Source: Dokdonia sp. (GTDB lineage: Bacteria; Bacteroidota; Bacteroidia; Flavobacteriales; Flavobacteriaceae). Taken from it: a DNA stretch of 38,829 nt. The notes below the pieces were generated by a model, which was not told the DNA's origin, did no database searches, and saw nothing but the letters and a program-made list of their open reading frames with translations. The position numbers were made by a program, and so were the translations under genes. Location: contig JALZVV010000099.1 in NCBI GenBank assembly GCA_023299935.1, positions 1 through 38,829 of the forward strand, read 5' to 3'. Shown here in pieces: positions 32,819 to 38,829 of this stretch; the stretch's first letter is position 1, and each line of letters starts with the position of its first letter.

Positions 32819-33613
32819 ATGAATTATCAAGGTGTCTTACGAAAAATGCAAACAGAGCATACGGAGCCTATCAATTATTACCTTGAGCTTGCTGATAGCT
32901 ATGTTCATATGAATCAGCTCATTGATAAAAGAATTCATATCGAGTTTGTAAAATACCAATGCCTCGCTTGTGGAGAAAACAAGAAGATATTTAGACAAGG
33001 TTACTGTTACGATGATTTTTATAAGGTACCTCAGGCTGCAGACTGGATTATGAAACCAGAATTGTCACAAGCACATCTGGATATTGAAGAACGGGACTTA
33101 GCCTATGAAAAAAGTGTACAGCTACAACCGCATATCGTATATCTGGCTAATTCTAGTAATGTAAAAGTGGGAGTAACCAGAAAACAACAAGTTCCTACGC
33201 GCTGGATTGATCAAGGAGCACACGAAGCATTAGAAATTGTAGAAGTGCCTAACCGTTACTTAGCAGGTATAACCGAAGTCGCGTTAAAGGCTTATGTGGC
33301 AGACAAGACGAACTGGCGTGCTATGCTTAAAAATGAGATAGAAGATGTTGATTTAAAGTCGCACAGAGATGCGCTTAAACAGTATATACCTAAGGAAGTA
33401 CACCAGTACTTTATTGATAGTAAGGAAGAGACACAAATTGTCTTTCCCGTAAAACGTTATCCAGAAAAATTAAAAACCCTCAATCTTGATAAGACCCCTG
33501 CTTATGACGGCTTGTTAAAAGGCGTGAAAGGGCAGTACTTACTATTTGAAGATGATACGGTGTTTAATGTGCGTAGTTGGGAAGGCTATGTAGTGCGATT
33601 AGAAATTCTCTAA
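32819..33613 (+). CDS. DUF2797 family protein
   Basis: A 264-residue cytoplasmic protein matching DUF2797 in length and order: a short N-terminal part (MNYQGVLRKMQ), a metal-binding-looking motif CLACG...GYCYDDF (three Cys at about residues 43-64), 'AHLDIEERDLAYEK', 'HIVYLANSSNVKVGVTRKQQ' and 'RWIDQGAHEALEIVEVPNRYLAGITEVAL'. The region with VGVTRK...RWIDQGA recalls GIY-YIG-like folds, but that is only a suspicion. The function is unknown. Its stop codon overlaps that of the convergent lysE-type gene by 3 bases. Confidence 0.85.
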   Translation: MNYQGVLRKMQTEHTEPINYYLELADSYVHMNQLIDKRIHIEFVKYQCLACGENKKIFRQGYCYDDFYKVPQAADWIMKPELSQAHLDIEERDLAYEKSVQLQPHIVYLANSSNVKVGVTRKQQVPTRWIDQGAHEALEIVEVPNRYLAGITEVALKAYVADKTNWRAMLKNEIEDVDLKSHRDALKQYIPKEVHQYFIDSKEETQIVFPVKRYPEKLKTLNLDKTPAYDGLLKGVKGQYLLFEDDTVFNVRSWEGYVVRLEIL

Positions 33614-34218
33614 AACAACAATAGTTTCAGGCCTTGGATAAAGGCTAGTCCTATTAAAACAGAGCCAATAAGTACATTGATATTAGACTTAAAGTTGTCT
33701 TTTTTGGTAGCTAGATGAGTTCCTAATTTACTATAACCATAAAGCGTTAATACTTTCCCTAAAAAGACACCCATTACAAAAAGACTGAGTAAAACACCAT
33801 CTAAGCCCACGTCAAGGGTCGCGTTCAAAAAGGAAAATACAAGCACCCAATAAATAAGCACCGGAGGATTAATTACACTTAGTAAAAAACCAGTGATATA
33901 TTTAGAGCCTATAGTGCTAGACTTTTTTTTGTATTCCTTCTTGTGTATCAATAAAAAAGCCCCAATTAATGCAAGCGTAACAAAAACGGCAATTTGTACC
34001 CAGAGGTGCATAGTGATGAAGTCTTGAACAATCATCCCAAATGAAAATGCAGTTAAGGCCAAGAAAACTTCTCCTATACCAGCACCATAACTTATTTTAA
34101 GTGATTCCTGCAGGTTCTGCTGTACCGTAGTTTTAATTACGGCTAGGTTAGAGGCACCTGGAGGAATCGCTCCAATTACGGTTGCTATAAATCCAATAAA
34201 AAATATGGAATAAATCAT
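33610..34218 (-). CDS. LysE/RhtB family amino-acid exporter
   Basis: A 202-residue membrane protein counted from ATG 34218; the frame can be extended two codons to a TTG at 34224, with no support. Five or six hydrophobic helices. The family signature is at the start (FIGFIATVIGAIPPGASNLA; compare the 'PGP' loop), and 'GFLLSVINPPVLIYWVLVF' carries the 'NP' motif of the fourth helix. LysE-type carriers export basic amino acids, homoserine or other small metabolites; the substrate cannot be predicted. An exact palindrome lies 17 bp upstream of the start codon. Confidence 0.88.
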   Translation of the reverse strand: MIYSIFFIGFIATVIGAIPPGASNLAVIKTTVQQNLQESLKISYGAGIGEVFLALTAFSFGMIVQDFITMHLWVQIAVFVTLALIGAFLLIHKKEYKKKSSTIGSKYITGFLLSVINPPVLIYWVLVFSFLNATLDVGLDGVLLSLFVMGVFLGKVLTLYGYSKLGTHLATKKDNFKSNINVLIGSVLIGLAFIQGLKLLLF

Positions 34219-34234
34219 AAGCAATTAGTAGAGC

Positions 34235-34248
34235 GCTTTCGCGAAAGC
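34235..34248. repeat. GCTTTCGCGAAAGC palindrome, exact copy upstream of the LysE-type gene
   Basis: Perfect palindrome, 17 bp upstream of ATG 34218 on the minus strand and about 195 bp upstream of the der promoter box. Close enough to the start codon to fold in the leader of the exporter mRNA. Confidence 0.9.
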
Positions 34249-34442
34249 TTACACATGGTAATGATTTAATGAGATAATGTGATGAGGTGGTGATGAGCTG
34301 TTTGGTATAAGCAATAACTAACCTAGGTGGTTGAATGATTGCTAGGCAATGAAGTAGAGTAAATATTGCATCCAACCCATAATCCTAATACACACAGGTT
34401 TTCTTCTCCTATAATTATACACGCATACTTATTTCTTAAACG

Positions 34443-34450
34443 TATCTTTG
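34443..34450 (+). promoter_or_regulatory. -7 promoter box for der
   Basis: TATCTTTG matches TAnnTTTG; predicted leader 12-15 nt to ATG 34469. It overlaps an in-frame TTG at 34448, ruling that out as start. No clear -33 TTG. Confidence 0.6.
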
Positions 34451-34468
34451 CGCTTTCAAACAAAGTAT

Positions 34469-35773
34469 ATGAGTGCCATAGTAGCCATAGTTGGGAGACC
34501 TAATGTAGGAAAATCTACCTTTTTTAACCGCTTGATACAACGTCGTGAGGCGATTGTAGACGCTGTGAGTGGGGTTACCCGTGACCGTCATTATGGAAAG
34601 ACAGATTGGAATGGTCGCGACTTTACCGTTATTGACACTGGTGGATATGTGGTAGGGAGTGATGATATTTTTGAAGCCGAAATCGATAAGCAAGTAGAAC
34701 TAGCCATAGATGAGGCAGATGTTATCATTTTTATGGTAGATGTAGAGCACGGTGTAACAGGAATGGATGAAGAGGTAGCTCAACTCTTGCGCAGGGCTAA
34801 AAAACCAATCTTTCTAGCAGTAAATAAAGTAGATAATAACAAACGTGCAGAAGATGCTGTAGAGTTCTATAATCTAGGACTTGGCGACTTTTTTACCATT
34901 GCGGCAACTAATGGCAGTGGTACTGGAGACCTTCTAGATGCCGTGGTAGAGGCCTTACCAGAAAAAGAAGAACGGGAAGAAGATGAGTTGCCTAGATTTG
35001 CTGTAGTAGGACGTCCTAATGCGGGAAAATCATCTTTTATTAATGCCTTAATAGGCGAAGAACGTTATATCGTAACGGATATCGCAGGAACGACGCGTGA
35101 TTCTATAGATACTAAATACAACCGTTTTGGTTTTGAGTTTAACCTAGTTGATACTGCCGGAATACGCCGTAAGGCCAAGGTCAAGGAAGATCTTGAGTTT
35201 TACTCAGTGATGCGCTCTGTGCGCGCTATTGAGCATGCAGATGTATGTCTTGTAGTGGTAGATGCCACGAGAGGTTTTGATGGGCAAGTACAAAACATTT
35301 TCTGGCTTGCAGAACGCAATAGAAAAGGGGTGGTTATCCTTGTCAATAAATGGGACTTGGTAGATAAAGAAACCAATACTATGAAAGAGTTTGAAAAACA
35401 CATCAGACAGCAGATAGAACCCTTTACAGATGTACCTATTGTCTTTATCTCTGTACTCAATAAACAGCGAATTTTTAAAGCGATAGAAACCGCTGTAAAA
35501 GTATATGAGAGTAAGACTAAAAAACTTAAAACCAGCGAGCTTAATAATTTTTTCTTGCCTCTAGTAGAAGCTTTCCCACCACCTGCATATAAAGGTAAAT
35601 ACATTAAGATTAAGTATGCAACGCAATTGCCTACACCACAACCGCAGTTTGCCCTGTTCTGTAACTTACCGCAATACTTAAAAGAACCCTACAGACGTTT
35701 TCTAGAGAATAAGCTGAGACAGGCTTATGACTTTTCTGGAGTGCCTATTTCTATTTATTTTAGGAAGAAGTAA
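34469..35773 (+). CDS. der: GTPase Der (EngA), ribosome assembly factor
   Basis: A 434-residue protein with two consecutive GTPase domains, unique to Der. The first P-loop is GRPNVGKS (9-16), with DTGG (56-59) and NKVD (119-122). The second P-loop is GRPNAGKS (181-188), with DTAG and NKWD. The C-terminal ~90 residues are the KH-like domain ('[20 protein letters not shown]'). It acts in maturation of the 50S ribosomal subunit. The start at ATG 34469 gives the standard N-terminus [16 protein letters not shown]. Confidence 0.97.
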   Translation: MSAIVAIVGRPNVGKSTFFNRLIQRREAIVDAVSGVTRDRHYGKTDWNGRDFTVIDTGGYVVGSDDIFEAEIDKQVELAIDEADVIIFMVDVEHGVTGMDEEVAQLLRRAKKPIFLAVNKVDNNKRAEDAVEFYNLGLGDFFTIAATNGSGTGDLLDAVVEALPEKEEREEDELPRFAVVGRPNAGKSSFINALIGEERYIVTDIAGTTRDSIDTKYNRFGFEFNLVDTAGIRRKAKVKEDLEFYSVMRSVRAIEHADVCLVVVDATRGFDGQVQNIFWLAERNRKGVVILVNKWDLVDKETNTMKEFEKHIRQQIEPFTDVPIVFISVLNKQRIFKAIETAVKVYESKTKKLKTSELNNFFLPLVEAFPPPAYKGKYIKIKYATQLPTPQPQFALFCNLPQYLKEPYRRFLENKLRQAYDFSGVPISIYFRKK

Positions 35774-35834
35774 GTATAACTACTTATAAGTTTAATCCGT
35801 TTTATCGTCTAAGAAAGCACAAATAATCTAAAAC

Positions 35835-36737
35835 ATGCGTGCATTAGTCATATCAGGAGGAGGAAGTAAAGGCGCTTTTGGAGGCGGTGTAGCTCAATAT
35901 CTTATAGAAGAGTTGGGTCATTCCTATGATATGTTTATTGGGACGTCTACAGGGAGTTTACTTATCTCGCATCTTGCCTTAGGCAAGGTTCAAAAAATAA
36001 AAGAGGTGTACACCTCCGTAAATCAATCTTCTATTTTTAGTAATTGCCCGTTTACCACAAAAAAGACTAAAAATGGTCTGGAAGAGATAGGAATCAACCA
36101 CTTTAATGTCATTTTCAATTTCCTTAGAGGGAAAAAGACTTTTGGAGATAGTTCCAATTTGCGACAACTCATTCGAGATAATTTTACCATACAAGAGTTT
36201 AATCAATTAAAAGAGAGTCATAAAGATGTTGTGATTACGGTTTCTAACCTGTCTCTCAATAGTGTGGAGTACAAATCCCTAATTGAGTGTAGTTATGATG
36301 ATTTTTGTGACTGGATATGGATTTCTTGTAATTATGTGCCTTTTATGAGTCTAGCTCAAAAAAATGGTTGTGAATATGCAGATGGTGGTTTTGGGAGTAT
36401 GGTACCTATAAAAGAAGCTATAGATAGAGGCGCTACAGAAGTAGATGTGATTGTTCTAGAAACTGAGGTGACCTATTTCAATAGATTGCCTTCTAAAAAT
36501 GTATTCTCTCTCATCACAAATCTTCATGCTTTTATGGTAGACCGTATTGAGAAGCAAAATATCACTATCGGTAAGTTTGCTGCAGCTCACGAGAATGCGA
36601 TAATCAATCTGTATTATACACCTACAGTCTTAACGACTAATTCCTTAATCTTTAATAAAGAAAAAATGAAGGATTGGTGGCAAAAAGGCTTTGCCTATGC
36701 CTCACAAAAAAACCAGGAGACCAGTGAGGTGAAATAA
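35835..36737 (+). CDS. Patatin-like phospholipase
   Basis: A 300-residue patatin-fold hydrolase. The oxyanion motif is GGGSKG (residues 8-13), the nucleophile motif is GTSTG (36-40, Ser38), and the catalytic Asp is in DGGFGS (Asp183); the Ser-Asp dyad is thus complete. No signal peptide is present, so it is probably cytoplasmic or acts at the inner face of the membrane, hydrolysing acyl esters of phospholipids or lysophospholipids. It lies 60 bp after der and converges with the AsmA-like gene. Confidence 0.92.
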   Translation: MRALVISGGGSKGAFGGGVAQYLIEELGHSYDMFIGTSTGSLLISHLALGKVQKIKEVYTSVNQSSIFSNCPFTTKKTKNGLEEIGINHFNVIFNFLRGKKTFGDSSNLRQLIRDNFTIQEFNQLKESHKDVVITVSNLSLNSVEYKSLIECSYDDFCDWIWISCNYVPFMSLAQKNGCEYADGGFGSMVPIKEAIDRGATEVDVIVLETEVTYFNRLPSKNVFSLITNLHAFMVDRIEKQNITIGKFAAAHENAIINLYYTPTVLTTNSLIFNKEKMKDWWQKGFAYASQKNQETSEVK

Positions 36738-36745
36738 ATAAGATT

Positions 36746-36759
36746 TTGGCGCAAGCCAA
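36746..36759. terminator. Small hairpin between the convergent patatin and AsmA-like genes
   Basis: TTGGC / GCCAA with a GCAA tetraloop, in the 25-bp gap between the two stop codons. No T-run, so termination strength is uncertain. Confidence 0.35.
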
Positions 36760-36762
36760 CTT

Positions 36763-38829
36763 CTAATACACCGTATCCTTAACCGCTTCTTGTTGTTTCT
36801 TTTTCCTTCTTCCAAAAAGTCCACCTAGGATGTCATTAGCAGCATCTTTAATAATATCATCTGCCTTAGGCTTGGTATCAGTGTTAGAAGGTGTTGAGGT
36901 ATTTGTGCTAGTGCTGTCTTGTGCTGCAGTGCTTTCGTCTTTATTACCGCCTAAAATACCGCCTAACACATCTTTAATTACATTACCCGCATCACCACCT
37001 ACATTATCAGAAATAACATCGTCTATCACATCCTCAATAATATCATTGCCTTTATCCTTAAGATGCTGTTTTTGGATTTCGATAATCTGATTGGTAAGAT
37101 TACCTATTGCAGCTTGAGTATTGATCTTAATATTAGGCTTGGTCATATTGCCAGAAAAGGTGATTGGCAATGGAACGTGAAGACTTTCTTTTTCTTCCTG
37201 AGTGAGTTTAGATAATAAACTGCTTACATCATTACCTAAGTATTGTGCAGGCACGTCTAGGGTAATAGCATAATCCAGAATATTATCAAAACTATGACCG
37301 CCACTTACATTTGCATTAATGCCTTTAATATCAAAATCAAAAGGAGCAACGATTACTTTGCCGTCTTTGAACTGCAGCGACGCAGCCAGTTCATCTAGAT
37401 TCAAATCTTCTATGTCTATAAAATTGAGTTGGTCATCAAGCGACGAGAGTAAAGGCATTTTTTCTGTATCTACCTCTGTCGTTTGCACCTGGGCAATGGC
37501 ATTACCGGCAACCGTACTTAAAATGGGCACCATATTAGCATCCAATTGTCCGCTTAGGTTTATCTCTGTAGATAGCGCTCCTTGCAAGGCCTTAGCAATT
37601 GGTGCAAGGCTTTTTAATAAAGGAAGTTGACTAAAGGATTGGTCTATATCTATCTGACTTAAATCTAAGTTGATGTCAAAAACAGGGAAATCATTTTTTG
37701 TAGAAACATTGCCATTAAGCCCTGCTTGTCCACCAAAAATACTCGAAGTCAAATTCGTTAAGCTCGCTTGCTCTTCGTGAATAGAAACTGTCCCTTTCAT
37801 ATTTTCTAAAGTGAGGTCATCATAGATCACTTTCTTAGCTGTAAAATCCACACCTGCATCTAGAAAATCAGGTATTTTGATGCTACTGTCTTCTACAGGA
37901 ACATTGCCTCTACCATCGCCTCCAGACGTATAAGAAGTATTTTCATTTACTGAAAAATCATTGAGGTCAAACACATCTGAGACTATCTTAAAACGTCCTT
38001 TTAAATCTTCCTTAGCCATCACAAACGGTATCAAATTCTCAATACTCCCGGTTGCATTAATATCTGTAGCTCCCGTTTTTCCATTAAATTTTGTGAGTTC
38101 AATTATTCCAGGCTTAAAGTTTACACTTGCGTCTGTAATGGTGATAGCCTTAGGTAATTCTTCAGAAGTATAGGTAAAGCCAGCAAGGCTTGCCGTTCCC
38201 GAACTATTAATCCTGCCATAGTCGTGATTCTCCACACTATTCATATCAAAATTAGTAGTAAAATCTGCATTTAATATCCCACTAAGCGACTCTTTAAGGT
38301 TTAAAGGATACACCTTCTCGATATTGGCAAGGTCAAGTTTCCCTTTTAAGGCAAGATTAACCAGCATATTTGCTGTGAGATTTTTCAAACTCCCATCTGC
38401 AGAAAATACATCATCATCAATCTTAAAATTGAGCGTATTAATCATTACATAGGTATCATCTACCTGGCCGGTCGTATTCAAAATACGTGTGTCAATATTA
38501 ATCCCATCCATACGTTTGGGCAAATTAGGATATTTAAAAGAGGCATTATTGGATACAATAGCCACATCAAGATTAGGAATACTAGTGTCTGTAGATTTAC
38601 CTTTTATTTTCCCGCTTACGCGAAAATCGCCGCTGGTATCCACCCCGTCCAAATTTTTTGCATAGGTCTTTGGGATAATGGCGAGGAAGTTTTTGAAATC
38701 TGCATCTGGAGTTTCAAAAGTGATATCCATTGCAGTCGCATCTTCTTCCAATTGCACAAAGCCATCAAATTGTAAGGGCAAGGCATTAATCTTAGCCGTG
38801 TTTTCTTTAAAGCTGTATTTTTTATTTTC
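36763..38829 (-). CDS. AsmA-like outer-membrane biogenesis protein, N-terminus beyond the window
   Basis: The frame is open to the right edge of the window, so at least 688 residues are present and the true start is outside; the TTG at 38781 is an internal leucine codon. The protein shows the repeated amphipathic beta-strand pattern of AsmA/TamB-type lipid-transfer proteins (LNLSQIDIDQSF, 'ISTEINLSGQLDANM', 'KGINANVSGGHSF'), with the AsmA C-terminal domain at about 38300-37100. The end contains two Gly/Asp/Ile-rich short repeats (NVIKDVLGGILGG and DIIKDAANDILGGLFG) around a Ser/Thr linker, then a basic cluster GRRKKKQQ. Such proteins bridge the periplasm to move phospholipids or support barrel assembly. 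A strongly decayed palindrome (38614-38627) encodes FRVS. Confidence 0.87.
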   Translation of the reverse strand, partial: ENKKYSFKENTAKINALPLQFDGFVQLEEDATAMDITFETPDADFKNFLAIIPKTYAKNLDGVDTSGDFRVSGKIKGKSTDTSIPNLDVAIVSNNASFKYPNLPKRMDGINIDTRILNTTGQVDDTYVMINTLNFKIDDDVFSADGSLKNLTANMLVNLALKGKLDLANIEKVYPLNLKESLSGILNADFTTNFDMNSVENHDYGRINSSGTASLAGFTYTSEELPKAITITDASVNFKPGIIELTKFNGKTGATDINATGSIENLIPFVMAKEDLKGRFKIVSDVFDLNDFSVNENTSYTSGGDGRGNVPVEDSSIKIPDFLDAGVDFTAKKVIYDDLTLENMKGTVSIHEEQASLTNLTSSIFGGQAGLNGNVSTKNDFPVFDINLDLSQIDIDQSFSQLPLLKSLAPIAKALQGALSTEINLSGQLDANMVPILSTVAGNAIAQVQTTEVDTEKMPLLSSLDDQLNFIDIEDLNLDELAASLQFKDGKVIVAPFDFDIKGINANVSGGHSFDNILDYAITLDVPAQYLGNDVSSLLSKLTQEEKESLHVPLPITFSGNMTKPNIKINTQAAIGNLTNQIIEIQKQHLKDKGNDIIEDVIDDVISDNVGGDAGNVIKDVLGGILGGNKDESTAAQDSTSTNTSTPSNTDTKPKADDIIKDAANDILGGLFGRRKKKQQEAVKDTVY

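Noticed and set aside
35200-35604. 134-codon minus-strand frame over der
   Set aside because: Antisense to the conserved second GTPase and KH-like domains; no start context or family match.

Overview
The window reads as a chromosomal segment of a marine member of the Flavobacteriaceae (phylum Bacteroidota), probably close to Dokdonia/Krokinobacter. That rests on low GC, Bacteroidota-type promoters (TAnnTTTG at -7, no Shine-Dalgarno requirement), a PorP/SprF type IX secretion protein, flavobacterial gene orders (DUF6089-uppS-bamA-ompH-ompH-murI; tig-clpP-clpX) and many copies of the palindrome GCTTTCGCGAAAGC. The genus is recalled from general familiarity with such genomes and was not tested. 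No tRNA, rRNA, CRISPR array, insertion sequence, prophage or attachment site was seen; almost everything is ordinary, densely packed housekeeping or envelope sequence.

Layout. 1-3877 (+): the end of a periplasmic adaptor, a TolC-type outer-membrane channel, a second adaptor and tsaB. 3925-8391 (-): an MscS channel, a thioredoxin-fold lipoprotein (YyaL/SSP411 family), a dodecin and a Nfu-type Fe-S carrier with a duplicated N-terminal domain. 8710-9711 (+): PorP/SprF. 9902-11059 (-): a secreted von Willebrand A protein, divergent from 11267-14219 (+), a TPR/LytS-type histidine kinase with its LytTR response regulator. 14220-22465 (-): murI, two OmpH/Skp chaperones, bamA, uppS, a DUF6089 barrel, nadK and a CBS protein, an envelope-biogenesis block. 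22543-30907 (+): pdxJ, an alpha/beta hydrolase, a FadL-type porin with an SGNH lipoprotein, a holin-like membrane protein, tig, clpP, clpX. 31206-38829: GH3-type adenylating enzyme (-), DUF2797 (+), LysE exporter (-), der (+), patatin (+) and a truncated AsmA-like protein (-).

How it fits together: most genes serve outer-membrane building (BamA, two Skp-like chaperones, UppS, MurI, AsmA-like, DUF6089), envelope transport (TolC/adaptors, FadL, LysE, MscS, PorP) or protein quality control (trigger factor, ClpP, ClpX).

The most interesting signals are non-coding. First, the gap between the VWA gene and the kinase/LytTR pair carries five 9-bp direct repeats at exact 21-bp steps (11121-11213), the geometry known for LytTR-family binding sites, suggesting a self-regulated two-component circuit that may also drive the VWA gene. 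Second, the palindrome GCTTTCGCGAAAGC occurs six times exactly and several more times with one or two changes, both between genes and in frame inside genes, where it encodes AFAKA- or RFRES-like inserts. Third, a second, composite inverted-repeat family occurs in three intergenic positions.
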